From Luteimonas suaedae (GTDB lineage: Bacteria; Pseudomonadota; Gammaproteobacteria; Xanthomonadales; Xanthomonadaceae), in NCBI RefSeq assembly GCF_008312895.1, contig NZ_VSSP01000004.1, forward strand, positions 124,001 through 188,000: a stretch of 64,000 nucleotides of DNA, written 5' to 3'. The translations under genes were made by a program, and so were the position numbers. Shown piece by piece: positions 43,222-51,501 of this stretch; within the stretch, counting starts at the first letter, position 1, and each line of letters starts with the position of its first letter. Under the pieces are notes generated by a model. It was not told the DNA's origin. It saw nothing but the letters and a program-made list of their open reading frames with translations, and did not search any database.

Positions 43222-44424
43222 TCAGGCACCCGCGTCCGCGTCGGCCGTTCCGGCCCCTGGTGGCGTCAGCCGCATCAGCCGCCCTTCACTGCCGCGGCTG
43301 CCATCTTCCAGCAACCAGAGGGCGCCGTCGGGGCCCTGCTCCACCTCGCGGATGCGCGTGCCCATGTCGAAGCGCTCGGCTTCGCGCGCGCTGTCACCGT
43401 CGAAGGCGATCCGTACCAGCGATTGCGACGACAGTCCGCCGATGAAGCCGTTGCCCTGCCAATCCGGAAACTGCCCACCGTCGTAGATGATGAAGCCCGC
43501 GGGCGAGATCACCGGGGTCCAGCTGATGACCGGCGCGCGGTAGTCGGGATTGGTGCTGTGGTCCGGGATCGGGTTGCCGTCGTAGTGTTCGCCGTCGGAG
43601 ACGATCGGATAGCCGTAGTTGACGCCCTTCTCCACAAGATTGAGTTCGTCGCCGCCCTTCGGGCCCATCTCCGGTGCCCACAGCCGGCCGTCGGCGTCGA
43701 AGGCGATGCCGAGCGGATTGCGGTGGCCGAGCGACCAGACCTGCGCGGCCACGCCGCCCTGGTCGGCGAACGGGTTGTCGGCCGGCACGCTGCCGTCGTC
43801 GTTGAGGCGGATGACCTTGCCGAGACTGGCCTGCATGTCCTGCGCCGGGTCGAACTTCTGCCGGTCGCCGGAGGTGATCCACAGCATGCCGTCGCGATCG
43901 AAGGCGATGCGATGGCCGTAGTGGCCTTGGCCGGAGACCTTGGGCGCCTGGCGCCAGATCACCTCGACGTTCTCCAGCGCGCCGCCGCCGCTGCCGTCGA
44001 GCGCCAGCCTCGCACGTGCGACCGCCGCGCCGGCGCCGCCGTCGCCGGCTTCGGCATAGCTGATGTAGACCGTATCGTTGTCGGCGAAGCGCGGATGCAG
44101 CACCACGTCGCCGAAACCGCCCTGGCCGCCGTACGCGACTTGGGGGACGCCGCCGATCTCGCCGTGCGTGTCGCGCTCGGGATCGTACAGCTTCAGGGTG
44201 CCGGCCTTCTCGGTCACCAGCAGGCGACCGTCGGGCAGGAACGTCATGGCCCAAGGCTCGGCGAACCGCGCCACTTTCTCGACGGCGAACGGCCGTCCAT
44301 CGGCCGCCGTCGTTTGCATCGCCGCGCTCGGCTCCGCCGGCGTCGGGGACGATGCAGTGGTATCGCCGTTGCAGGCGGCCAGCAGGATGGTCGCGCAGGC
44401 GGTGGCGAGCAGGTGCTTGATCAC
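43222..44424 (-). CDS. PQQ-dependent soluble aldose-sugar dehydrogenase, lipoprotein
   Basis: The 400-residue protein has a lipobox (ILLAACNG). The beta-propeller has [29 protein letters not shown]-like residues in the first blade, [16 protein letters not shown], the catalytic-His-containing [59 protein letters not shown] and [15 protein letters not shown]. These are the Asd/YliI hallmarks. It oxidises aldoses in the periplasm with PQQ. It lies 4.4 kb from another PQQ-type sugar dehydrogenase. No pqq biosynthesis gene is in the window. Confidence 0.88.
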   Translation of the reverse strand: MIKHLLATACATILLAACNGDTTASSPTPAEPSAAMQTTAADGRPFAVEKVARFAEPWAMTFLPDGRLLVTEKAGTLKLYDPERDTHGEIGGVPQVAYGGQGGFGDVVLHPRFADNDTVYISYAEAGDGGAGAAVARARLALDGSGGGALENVEVIWRQAPKVSGQGHYGHRIAFDRDGMLWITSGDRQKFDPAQDMQASLGKVIRLNDDGSVPADNPFADQGGVAAQVWSLGHRNPLGIAFDADGRLWAPEMGPKGGDELNLVEKGVNYGYPIVSDGEHYDGNPIPDHSTNPDYRAPVISWTPVISPAGFIIYDGGQFPDWQGNGFIGGLSSQSLVRIAFDGDSAREAERFDMGTRIREVEQGPDGALWLLEDGSRGSEGRLMRLTPPGAGTADADAGA

Positions 44425-44524
44425 GGGAAGATCTCCGACGGGGCTGAACGGGGGAGGGTACGATAGCCGGGGTCGGCGCGCATCATCGCGCTGACGTACC
44501 TGGCCATGCCATTGGAGGTTCCGG

Positions 44525-44713
44525 ATGTTGCCTGCACGCGAGATCCGCTGTCCGTATTGCGGCGAACCGGTCGAGCTGCAGATCGACGATTCCGCCGGCG
44601 ACCAGGACTACATTGAAGACTGCCACGTCTGCTGCCGGCCGATCGAGGTTGCGGTGCGCATCGGATTCGACGGCGCAATCGAGGTGCAAACGCGTGCCGA
44701 CGACGCGGTCTGA
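44525..44713 (+). CDS. CPXCG-motif cysteine-rich protein
   Basis: The 62-residue protein has [15 protein letters not shown] and [16 protein letters not shown]. The two CxxC pairs form a small zinc-ribbon of the kind found in many gammaproteobacteria, with no known job. No signal peptide. It lies divergent to the aldose dehydrogenase with a gap of about 100 bases. Confidence 0.88.
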   Translation: MLPAREIRCPYCGEPVELQIDDSAGDQDYIEDCHVCCRPIEVAVRIGFDGAIEVQTRADDAV

Positions 44714-45046
44714 TCTGCGCCGGCGGCGCGGGAGGATGTGAACGTTGTGTTGCATTCATGCGCAATCGCCGCATCGAGCCATTGCCGCGACCGCCCGCAT
44801 GCATGCGTAAGTTCCCGAGTCCCGGGACTTTCCGCTCGGATGCGTTTGTTCGGCCGTAGCGGGCCTAACGAAAAAAGCGACCGCATTGGTTAACGATCTG
44901 TTTTGCGCGTCTTTGTACAGGCGTTGACATTCATTGATGCGCGGCCAATCTGCGAATCGTGCGAAGCGCATGCGGCTCGGCCGACAGATGGATCGGCATA
45001 CCTGGCGAATCGCTTCCACGTTTTGGCTACCCAACTGGAGATTCTG
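44714..45046. promoter_or_regulatory. Upstream region of the EF-hand gene
   Basis: These 333 bases hold no gene. A perfect TTGACA lies at 44934-44939; the -10 match about 16-17 bases later (CAATCT near 44956) is weak. A weak GGCC/GGCC hairpin with an A-rich tail (near 44850) could end the CPXCG transcript. Confidence 0.4.
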
Positions 45047-45415
45047 ATGAACAACAATGCACGTAAGCCCCTGGCTGGACTGATCGCTCTCGCCGCCGCC
45101 GTCGCGATGCCGCTGGCGTTCGCGCAGGAAGCCGAGCCGATGACGCAGGATCCGACCACGACGCAGGATCCGACCACCCAGGGTCCGCCGACCGAGCAGG
45201 CGGCGCCGGCCCAGCCCGCCCAGGGCGAGGTGACCTGGGCCGACCTGGACGCGGACGGTGACGGCAACCTGAGCCAGGACGAAGCCAGCGCGCATCCGGC
45301 GCTGAGCACGGTGTTCGCCCAGGCCGATACCGATGGCGATGGCCAGCTGACGCCGGACGAGTACCGCAACTTCGCCGCATCGCAGGGCGCCACGCCTCCG
45401 GGCGGCGGCCAGTAG
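45047..45415 (+). CDS. Exported EF-hand calcium-binding protein
   Basis: The 122-residue protein has a signal peptide (KPLAGLIALAAAVAMPLAFAQ), a Thr/Pro/Gln-rich linker with MTQDPTTTQDPTTQGPP direct repeats, and two canonical EF-hand loops: DLDADGDGNLSQDEA and QADTDGDGQLTPDEY. Both have all oxygen ligands, so it should bind two calcium ions in the periplasm. A TGGAGATT ribosome site lies before ATG 45047. A strong terminator follows at 45493, so it is transcribed alone. Confidence 0.88.
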   Translation: MNNNARKPLAGLIALAAAVAMPLAFAQEAEPMTQDPTTTQDPTTQGPPTEQAAPAQPAQGEVTWADLDADGDGNLSQDEASAHPALSTVFAQADTDGDGQLTPDEYRNFAASQGATPPGGGQ

Positions 45416-45492
45416 GTGGCCTGACTTGATTCGCGCCTGACGCGGATCCATCGGAATCCGACGCCGACGACGACGGCGCGGAACGAAACGAC

Positions 45493-45524
45493 GGGGGCGG
45501 CCGCAGGGCCGCCCCCATTTTGTT
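45493..45524 (+). terminator. Rho-independent terminator after the EF-hand gene
   Basis: A perfect 10-base stem (GGGGGCGGCC / GGCCGCCCCC, loop GCAG) is followed by ATTTTGTT. It is the best terminator in the window and ends the EF-hand transcript 78 bases after the stop codon. Confidence 0.85.
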
Positions 45525-45610
45525 GTCTGTGACTCCCGGAGCAGCGATCTAGGCACGCTTTGCACGTTTGCGCCTGACGGAGAAAGCGCGCGCTCCTATA
45601 GAATGCCGCG

Positions 45611-46378
45611 ATGGCAACTGCAGCGGACGATGGCATCCGGCTGGTCGGCTTCGACGGCGACGACACGCTGTGGCGCAGCGAGGACTACTTCGATGACGCG
45701 CAGCGCCGGTTCGAGGCGATCGTCGGTGCTTACGTCGATCTCGACGACAGCCGTGCACGCGAGCACCTATATGCGGTGGAGAAGGGCAACCTGGCGTTGT
45801 TCGGCTACGGCGTGAAGGGCATGGCGCTGTCGATGATCGAGGCTGCCGTCGACATCACCGGCGCCCGCATCGGCGCCGGCGACCTGCACCGCATCGTGCA
45901 ACTGGCCAAGGAGATGCTGCAGCATCCGGTGGAGTTGCTGCCCGGCATCCGCGAGGCGGTCGAGGCGATCGCCGCCGAACACCCGATCGTGCTGATCACC
46001 AAGGGCGACCTGTTCCACCAGGAGAACAAGGTGCGGCGCTCGGGCTTGGCCGATCTGTTCGGCCGCATCGAGATCGTCAGCGAGAAGGATCCGGCCACCT
46101 ACGCGCGCGTGCTCGGCGAGTTCGACATCGCGCCGCCGCAGTTCGTCATGGTCGGCAATTCGCTGCGTTCGGACATCGCACCGGTGCTGCAGCTCGGCGG
46201 CTGGGCGGTGCACATGCCTTATCACCTGACCTGGGCGCACGAGCGCGAAGCCGGTCCGGTGGACGGTGAGCGGCGGTTGCACACCGTCGCCACGCCACAG
46301 GAACTGCCTGCCGCTGTGCGGCAGATCGTAAAAATGGCTGAAATCGTTTGCAGCCCGACGTCCAGCCGCGTCGCATGA
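45611..46378 (+). CDS. HAD-superfamily hydrolase
   Basis: The 255-residue protein has the HAD motif I as VGFDGDDTLWRSEDYF (DGDDT with nucleophile Asp), motif II IVLITKGD, motif III Lys in VSEKDPATYARVL and motif IV FVMVGNSLRSDIAPVLQLGG. The motif I form FDGDDTLW occurs in the YjjG/HAD-IA type nucleotidase group. The cap is helical (EKGNLALFGYGVKGMALSMIEAA). It should remove phosphate from a small substrate. The start codon is 45611 (ATG); the preceding site is weak. Confidence 0.86.
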   Translation: MATAADDGIRLVGFDGDDTLWRSEDYFDDAQRRFEAIVGAYVDLDDSRAREHLYAVEKGNLALFGYGVKGMALSMIEAAVDITGARIGAGDLHRIVQLAKEMLQHPVELLPGIREAVEAIAAEHPIVLITKGDLFHQENKVRRSGLADLFGRIEIVSEKDPATYARVLGEFDIAPPQFVMVGNSLRSDIAPVLQLGGWAVHMPYHLTWAHEREAGPVDGERRLHTVATPQELPAAVRQIVKMAEIVCSPTSSRVA

Positions 46379-46513
46379 ATCGCGTCTTTACGTCGTCGTC
46401 ACGGTAGCGTTCGAAACGGCGCAGTTGCGGGGCGGTTCACCTGTCCTGCCGCATGGTGTTTGCGGATCCGGCGCAGCCTCCGCCGGGCGACAGACAGACG
46501 CAAGGAGAAGACG

Positions 46514-46960
46514 ATGAGCACGAGCAACCTGTCCCGCTGGGTCGCTTCGGTTGCGCTGGCGACCGGCCTGGGCGTGATGACGCTGGTCCCCACGCCCGCA
46601 CGTGCCGACGACGACCTGGTCCGGGTGATCGTCGACGTTGCCGACGTGGTGCTGCGTGGGAGCACGCCTTACTACCGCCACGGCAGCTATGACTATGACG
46701 ACCGGCTGATCGTGTCCCGTGACCGCTACGGCCGCCCGGTCTATTACCGCCAGGTGCCCCGTTATCACCAGTCCGGTCGCTATCGTCCGGGCCCCCCGGC
46801 GCACGCTCCGGCGCATGGTTATCGTGCCAAGCATGGCAGCTACGGCAATGCCAGGTGCGACCGCAAGGGCCGCTGTCAGGTGCAGTACTACGATCCGCGC
46901 TACGATCGTGACTACCGCGATGATCGGCGCCATGCGTACCGGGATCGCCGCTGGCGCTGA
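46514..46960 (+). CDS. Exported Tyr/Arg-rich hypothetical protein
   Basis: The 148-residue protein has a signal peptide (VASVALATGLGVMTLVPTPARA). The mature chain is rich in Tyr, Arg, His and Asp, with repeated patterns such as YDYDDRLIVSRDRYGRPVYYRQVPRYHQ and YYDPRYDRDYRDDRRHAYRDRRWR (each is longer than shown in spacing). One Cys pair is seen (CDRKGRC). AAGGAGAAG precedes ATG 46514. Such low-complexity periplasmic proteins occur widely in Xanthomonadaceae; the function is not known. Confidence 0.78.
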   Translation: MSTSNLSRWVASVALATGLGVMTLVPTPARADDDLVRVIVDVADVVLRGSTPYYRHGSYDYDDRLIVSRDRYGRPVYYRQVPRYHQSGRYRPGPPAHAPAHGYRAKHGSYGNARCDRKGRCQVQYYDPRYDRDYRDDRRHAYRDRRWR

Positions 46961-47028
46961 TCACGAATCTGGACCGTTCCACCTGCCGCACGCCGCGATG
47001 CGGAAGGTTGCATCCACTGGAGGGTGAC

Positions 47029-47484
47029 ATGAAAAAGCCGCGTTTCCGCTTCCGCCCGGCCGTCTTCGCGGTTGCCGCATGGGTGCTGGCGGCGATGTCC
47101 GCGCCAGTGGCGGCGGCCGGTCCGCTCGAATGCCGGCTCAACTTCAGCATGTCGGGCTGGTCGGCGTTCTACAAGACCGCCGACGGCACCGGCACCGTCA
47201 CCTGCAACAACGGCCAGAGCCTGCCGGTGCGCATCAGCGCCAGGGGCGGCGGGCTCAGCTTCGGCAAGACCCGGATCGACAACGGCACCGGGCGTTTTTC
47301 CGGCGTCGCCAACATCCGTGACGTGATTGGCGGCTATGCCACCGCCGAGGCGCACGCGGGTGCGGCGAAATCCGCCAAGGCGCAGGTGGTGACCAAGGGT
47401 TCGATCTCGCTGGCGCTGGCCGGGACCGGCGAAGGCTGGGATCTCGGGATCGCGTTCGGCAGCTTCGTGATTTCCGAGCGTTGA
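47029..47484 (+). CDS. Exported hypothetical protein
   Basis: The 151-residue protein has a signal peptide (FAVAAWVLAAMSAPVAAAG) and a beta-rich mature part: LECRLNFSMSGWSAFYKTADG, GTVTCNNGQSLPVRISARGGGLSFGK and WDLGIAFGSFVIS. Two Cys may be paired. The pattern of a small beta-barrel of alternating hydrophobic residues is clear, but I do not recognise a family with confidence. CTGGAGGGTGAC before ATG 47029 is a good ribosome site. Confidence 0.7.
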   Translation: MKKPRFRFRPAVFAVAAWVLAAMSAPVAAAGPLECRLNFSMSGWSAFYKTADGTGTVTCNNGQSLPVRISARGGGLSFGKTRIDNGTGRFSGVANIRDVIGGYATAEAHAGAAKSAKAQVVTKGSISLALAGTGEGWDLGIAFGSFVISER

Positions 47485-47496
47485 GCGTCGCCATGC

Positions 47497-47595
47497 GGTG
47501 GGCCAAGGCCCACCCTATGCCGGTGCTCACGATACGGTGGGTCGAAGCCCACCCCATACTCGATGTTCGCGATAGGGTGGGCCTTGGCCCACCGC
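47497..47595. repeat. GGTGGGCC family repeat cluster (three modules)
   Basis: Three modules follow one another: GGTGGGCCAAGGCCCACC, a variant GGTGGGTCGAAGCCCACC, and an inverted copy GGTGGGCCTTGGCCCACC, separated by 20-25 bases with ATAGGGTGGGCC-like ends. The outermost copies pair to form a long hairpin. The cluster ends next to the stop codon of the minus-strand membrane protein gene, between two convergent genes. Confidence 0.75.
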
Positions 47596-47784
47596 CTAAT
47601 CGCCGGCGCGGTGGCGGGTATCCTCGACCGCCGGTGCCGTCTGCAGGCTGCCTTCCACGCCGTCGCCGATCTGCAAGGTGAACCAGCGCAGGGCGACGGC
47701 GTAGACGCCCAGCAGCACGGCGGCAATGCAAAGACCGACCAGCCAGCGACGCAGGCGATGGCGGGGCTTGGTGGACGTATTCAT
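47596..47784 (-). CDS. Small single-span membrane protein
   Basis: The 62-residue protein has a basic N-terminus (MNTSTKPRHRLRR), one transmembrane segment (WLVGLCIAAVLLGVYAVALRWF) and a short periplasmic tail ending VEDTRHRAGD. GAGGAAC lies before ATG 47784. The stop codon abuts the repeat cluster, so it may have been truncated or extended by the repeat. It is divergent from the NlpE-like gene. Function unknown. Confidence 0.68.
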   Translation of the reverse strand: MNTSTKPRHRLRRWLVGLCIAAVLLGVYAVALRWFTLQIGDGVEGSLQTAPAVEDTRHRAGD

Positions 47785-47920
47785 CGGCCGTTCCTCCCAC
47801 AAATCGACGACCTTGTTCCGGGAAAGGCGATTGACGCGATCCCGTGAGGACAGCGTGGACGGGACCAGGTGTGCGTGGCGTGTAGGCGACGCCGGCCGCG
47901 CGCTGCGGCACAATCGCGGC

Positions 47921-48340
47921 ATGCGCAGCGTGCTTCCCGTGCTGGTGCTGCTCGGTAGCGTGTCGCTGGCCGGCTGCGAACGCGCGCCGGCGCCGGATCC
48001 GCAGGCGCAGGGCGGGTACCTGGAATGGCGGGGCGTCTCGTCCTGCGCCGACTGCGAGGGCATCGACACGGTCCTGTTGCTGCAGCGGCAGGACGAAGTG
48101 CGCAGCTACCGGCTCGTCGAAACCTATCGAGTCGCGGGGAGCGGCGAGCGCTTCGTCGAGGCCGGGCAATGGCAGGCCGAGGGCGCGCTAATCCGCATGC
48201 AGGGCGACGGCGGCAGCCTGCGGGTCTATGGCGTGCTGCCGGACGGCCGCCTGCAGGTCCGGAACGATGCCGGCCGTCGCCTGTCACGCGGCACCGGCCG
48301 TCATGCGCTGGAACCGGTCGTCGCCCACGACGGTCAATGA
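47921..48340 (+). CDS. NlpE-N-like lipoprotein
   Basis: The 139-residue protein has a lipobox (SVSLAGCERAP, Cys19). It has YLEWRGVSSCADCEGIDTVLLLQR, which matches the CxxC segment of the NlpE N-terminal domain (PCADCEGI.T), followed by strands like EVRSYRLVETY, GQWQAEGALIRMQGDG and the end LSRGTGRHALEPV. NlpE senses envelope and copper stress in enterics through the Cpx system; here only the N-domain is present. Cys of CxxC may bind copper or take part in folding sensing. Single gene. Confidence 0.76.
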   Translation: MRSVLPVLVLLGSVSLAGCERAPAPDPQAQGGYLEWRGVSSCADCEGIDTVLLLQRQDEVRSYRLVETYRVAGSGERFVEAGQWQAEGALIRMQGDGGSLRVYGVLPDGRLQVRNDAGRRLSRGTGRHALEPVVAHDGQ

Positions 48341-48402
48341 CAGGGCCACTGATCGCCCCATCGCGCCCGTAGACTCCGGGCGCCGTATCACGGAGAACAT
48401 CG

Positions 48403-48993
48403 ATGTACATCCGCAACCGGCTACGCGCCTTCGTATTCGCCCTCGCGCTGCCGCTGGCCGCCACCGCCGCGGCGCAGGATTTCGCCTACGACTGGGATCC
48501 GCGCAGCGGCGACGCCTGGGTCGACGGGCACCTGGGCGACATCAACGACTACGGTCGCCGCCACCGCGAGCCCTTCATCGACGAGCTGGTCCGCTATCGT
48601 GACGCGCCCCGTGACCTCGTGGCCGACCTGCTTGCCGAGCGCGGCTGGGCCCCGGGCGACGTCTACTACGCCTGCTCCCTGGCCCAGATCCTCGGCCGGC
48701 CCTGCCGGCGCGTGGTGGAGGAGTGGGAACGCAGCCATGGCGAGGGTTGGGAAGCGCTGGCGCAGCGGCTTGGTGTCGCTCCCGGTTCTCCGGAATTCCA
48801 GCGCCTCAAGCATGGGTTCGTTCCCAGCTACCAGCGCTGGGGACGGCCGCTGGTGCTGGACGACGAGCTGCGCAAGGCGTTCCCCGAGCACGGCAAGGTG
48901 AGCGCTGGAGGCGTTGGCGAAGAACCCGGGTCCGGTGCAGAAACGCCCGACGAGCCCCGGGCGGCAAAAACCGCCGGGAACGACGCTTCCTGA
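48403..48993 (+). CDS. Exported hypothetical protein
   Basis: The 196-residue protein has a signal peptide (FVFALALPLAATAAAQ). The mature part is charged: DFAYDWDPRSGDAWVDGHLGDINDYGRRHREPFIDELVRY, then a helical stretch (VADLLAERGWAPGDVYYACSLAQILGRPCRRVVEEW) and a Lys/Glu/Ala-rich end. Two Cys may pair. The sequence is conserved enough in pattern to be real, but no domain is recognised by eye. A CGGAGAACATCG site precedes ATG 48403. It is convergent with the aspartyl-protease-like gene. Confidence 0.72.
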   Translation: MYIRNRLRAFVFALALPLAATAAAQDFAYDWDPRSGDAWVDGHLGDINDYGRRHREPFIDELVRYRDAPRDLVADLLAERGWAPGDVYYACSLAQILGRPCRRVVEEWERSHGEGWEALAQRLGVAPGSPEFQRLKHGFVPSYQRWGRPLVLDDELRKAFPEHGKVSAGGVGEEPGSGAETPDEPRAAKTAGNDAS

Positions 48994-49018
48994 TCGATCC
49001 GGCTGCGCACGCGCCGGT

Positions 49019-50437
49019 TCAATCCGCGACGTCGGAGATCGGTGATGGCGCGTCGACGGCCGCCGGCGCGCTCGCTGCATCGACCGGTGCACCGAGTTCG
49101 AAACGCATTCGCGTGAAATCGATCGTGAAGGAGGCGAACGCGCCGAGGACATCGCCGCCGAGAATGCCCATGTTCCGGGTCTCGACGTCGGCCGAGTCGG
49201 CGATCGCGACGGCGAGCCCCGGCAGCCGCGTTTCCCGGCCGTCCAGGCGCACCTGCACGTCCGGCCAGGTGGCGATGCGCCGCTCCGTGGTGCCGCCGGC
49301 GCCGCCGACCCGTTGACGTTCCTGCGGCAGTCCCTGCAGCAGCGAGGCATGCCGCTGCGCGAAGCGCGACGACAGCGAAGAGTGCGGAGCGCCCGTGTCC
49401 AGGTGCAACGGCACGGCGATGCCGTTGACCGAGACGTCGACATACAGGTCGCTGCCGACGACACGCAGGTTTCCGGGAAGATCGCCGGGCAGGTCGTCGG
49501 CGTCGGCGACGGGCTCCGGCGTCAGGCGGCCGTCGGCATCGAAGCGGATGCGGCGCAGCGCGCGCATCACCGGGAAGCCGAGGATCGCGTCGATCCGGTA
49601 GCCGCCGGGCACGGGCATTTCCAGCTGCGCATCGTCGAGCACTAGGAACACCACGTTCGCCAGCGTCAACCCGGCGAACTCCAGCCGCTCGGCGACTCCC
49701 AGCCGGGTGGCGACCGCTTGGCGGCTGCCGCTGCCGACGCTGGCCTCGCCCTCCAGCAGGCGCAAGCCGAGCCGGCGCGCGGTGGAGGCCGAGACCACCG
49801 ACAGGTTGGCACCGGTGTCGAGCACCGCCTCCTGGTCGGTGCCGTTGACCGCCATCGTCGCGCGCTGCAGGCCGACCTTGTCGCGGCGGGTCGCGACCGT
49901 CTCCGGCGCGAACGCCAGCACCGCCTGCGGCGCGACCGCCGCGAGCTGCGTGGCGATGCCGTGGAACTGGGCGACATCGGCCGCGCGGCCGTCGGGATCG
50001 CCGTGCGCGGCGAGCAGCGCCTGCCAGGCGCCGGTGGCGTCCGCGGCGCGCGCATAGTCGCCGGCGGCGAAACCGGCGTCGGCGGCGATCGACCAGGCGA
50101 TGCGCAGGTGTCGCGGATCGGCGTCCCGGGCGGAGAAGAACGGCGCCAGGGCGCGTAATGCGGCGGCGTCCTGCAGCCGCGAAGCGGCGATCCGGGCCTG
50201 GGCCAGCGTGGCCAGTTGCGGATCGGCGATCCGCGGCAGGGCAACTTCGAGCGCGAACACCTCGCCCTTGCGGGCGTCCGCGAGCAAGGCTTCGGCCTGC
50301 GCCGCGGGCAGCGGCGGCGCGTCCCCGGCCTGCGCCATGGCCATCGGCTCGAGCGCGAGCAGCAGACAGAGGAACAGCGGCACGCCATGGCGCCGGAAGC
50401 GCGGCAGGGGGCTTGTGGAGCAGGGAGGGGCAGGCAT
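49019..50437 (-). CDS. Exported protein with two retropepsin-like aspartyl protease units
   Basis: The 472-residue protein has a signal peptide region (FLCLLLALEPMAMAQ). A helical region of about 140 residues is followed by two aspartyl units. Unit 1 has VLDTGANLSVVS (DTG 207-209) and AILGFPVM; unit 2 has HLDTGAPHSSLSS (DTG 347-349) and GILGGDVLGAF. Each is a retropepsin-like half with DTG and a later ILG(F/G)-type signature. Together they could form a pepsin-like bilobal enzyme on one chain, or each unit may pair with another copy. Bacterial aspartyl_protease_2-type proteins usually have one or two such units. The substrate is unknown; it should act in the periplasm. Confidence 0.84.
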   Translation of the reverse strand: MPAPPCSTSPLPRFRRHGVPLFLCLLLALEPMAMAQAGDAPPLPAAQAEALLADARKGEVFALEVALPRIADPQLATLAQARIAASRLQDAAALRALAPFFSARDADPRHLRIAWSIAADAGFAAGDYARAADATGAWQALLAAHGDPDGRAADVAQFHGIATQLAAVAPQAVLAFAPETVATRRDKVGLQRATMAVNGTDQEAVLDTGANLSVVSASTARRLGLRLLEGEASVGSGSRQAVATRLGVAERLEFAGLTLANVVFLVLDDAQLEMPVPGGYRIDAILGFPVMRALRRIRFDADGRLTPEPVADADDLPGDLPGNLRVVGSDLYVDVSVNGIAVPLHLDTGAPHSSLSSRFAQRHASLLQGLPQERQRVGGAGGTTERRIATWPDVQVRLDGRETRLPGLAVAIADSADVETRNMGILGGDVLGAFASFTIDFTRMRFELGAPVDAASAPAAVDAPSPISDVAD

Positions 50438-50485
50438 ACTGAAGCTCGTTCTGCATGAATAAATTATCGTAATACAGAAATAAAT

Positions 50486-51007
50486 ATGAATTCAACAGAA
50501 ACTCACGCCAAGCTCTATCGCGCCGCCCGCCGGCTGCGCCTGGCGGCCTGGGCCGGGGCCGTGCTGTGCCTGGCCGTGACCCTGCTGGCGGTCTTCGCCC
50601 CGCAGGCCGGACCCCGGGGCCTGCTCGTCGCCGTCCTCGACACCGATGGCCTGCCGCACGCCTGGGCAGCGGCGATCGCGCTGGTCGTGGCGGGCCTGGT
50701 GGCCGGCGCCCTGTTCGAGCTGGCGCGGATGCTGGGCCGGGTCGGGCATGGAGCGCTGTTCGCGCCGGCGGCGACGCGGCACTTCCGCCGTTTCGCGCTG
50801 CTGCTGGTGCTGGCCGCCTTGCTGCGGCTGCTGCTGCCGGCGCTGGCCGTGGTGGCGCTGGCGGCGATGGGCGAGTCCATGACGGTGACGCTGTCGTTCT
50901 CCGGCGGCGACCTGCTGGCGCTGTTCGTGGCGGTGGTGTTCTTCTTCGTGGCACGGCTGTTCGACGAAGCCGCGCGCCTCGAAGAAGACAGCCGCGCGAT
51001 TGTCTGA
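50486..51007 (+). CDS. DUF2975 membrane protein
   Basis: The 173-residue protein has four membrane segments (AWAGAVLCLAVTLLAVFA, WAAAIALVVAGLVAGALF, FALLLVLAALLRLLLPALAVV and LLALFVAVVFFFVARLF) and ends with FFFVARLFDEAARLEEDSRAIV. This is the typical end of DUF2975 proteins, which are almost always encoded with a small XRE-like regulator. The following regulator overlaps or abuts it here. Function unknown. It is divergent from the aspartyl-protease-like gene. Confidence 0.86.
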   Translation: MNSTETHAKLYRAARRLRLAAWAGAVLCLAVTLLAVFAPQAGPRGLLVAVLDTDGLPHAWAAAIALVVAGLVAGALFELARMLGRVGHGALFAPAATRHFRRFALLLVLAALLRLLLPALAVVALAAMGESMTVTLSFSGGDLLALFVAVVFFFVARLFDEAARLEEDSRAIV

Positions 51008-51017
51008 GGGCTGGGTT

Positions 51018-51248
51018 GTGGCGATCGTGGTCCGTCTCGACGTGATGCTGGCGCTGCGCAAGGTGCGCTCCAAGGACCTGGCCGCCCACGTCGGCATCAC
51101 CGAATCCAACCTGTCCCTGCTCAAGTCCGGCAAGGTCCGCGGGATCCGCTTCGAGACCCTGGGCCGGATCTGCGAGTACCTCGACTGCCAGCCGGGCGAC
51201 CTGCTGGCCTGGGAGCCGGAGGCGCCGGACGCGCCGGACGCGGGCTGA
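51018..51248 (+). CDS. XRE-family regulator partnered with DUF2975
   Basis: The 76-residue protein is essentially one Cro/C1-type HTH: VMLALRKVRSKDLAAHVGITESNLSLLKSGKVRGIRFETL and ICEYLDCQPGDLLAW. This is the YozG-like regulator that always accompanies DUF2975. GTG 51018 is chosen because GAGGG is seven bases upstream; a TTG at 51000 is an alternative. The intergenic distance of 10 bases to the DUF2975 stop shows an operon. The target is probably its own promoter. Confidence 0.86.
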   Translation: MAIVVRLDVMLALRKVRSKDLAAHVGITESNLSLLKSGKVRGIRFETLGRICEYLDCQPGDLLAWEPEAPDAPDAG

Positions 51249-51261
51249 ACCGGCAACCTTC

Positions 51262-51488
51262 GTAGGAGCAGCCCATGGCCGCGATGCCGCGGGAGGCTCC
51301 AGCGGCATCGGCGGCGATTCCGGGCGCTCCGGCCGCGGCGGCATCGCGCGCATGGCACGCTCCTACGAATCCGGCCACCTTCGTAGGAGCGGCCCACGGC
51401 CGCGATGCCGCGGGAGGCTCCGGCGGCATCGGCGGCGATTCCGGGCGCGTCCGACCGCGGCGGCATCGCGCGCGTAGCACGCTCCTAC
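51262..51488. repeat. Two tandem GTAGGAGC inverted-repeat elements
   Basis: Two copies of about 105 bases (51262-51366 and 51383-51488) start 121 bases apart. Each begins with GTAGGAGC and ends with GCTCCTAC; the inner sequence carries GCGATGCCGCGGGAGGCTCC and GGCGGCATCGCGCGC. The two copies are nearly identical inside, so one probably arose by tandem duplication of the other. Confidence 0.75.
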
Positions 51489-51489
51489 A

Positions 51490-51501
51490 GCAAACGTTTG
51501 C
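51490..51501. promoter_or_regulatory. GCAAACGTTTGC palindrome
   Basis: A perfect 12-base palindrome with the central CG of LacI/PurR operators lies 122 bases upstream of the lexA2 operator. It resembles the enteric PurR site, but no purine gene is near. It may be fortuitous. Confidence 0.3.
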
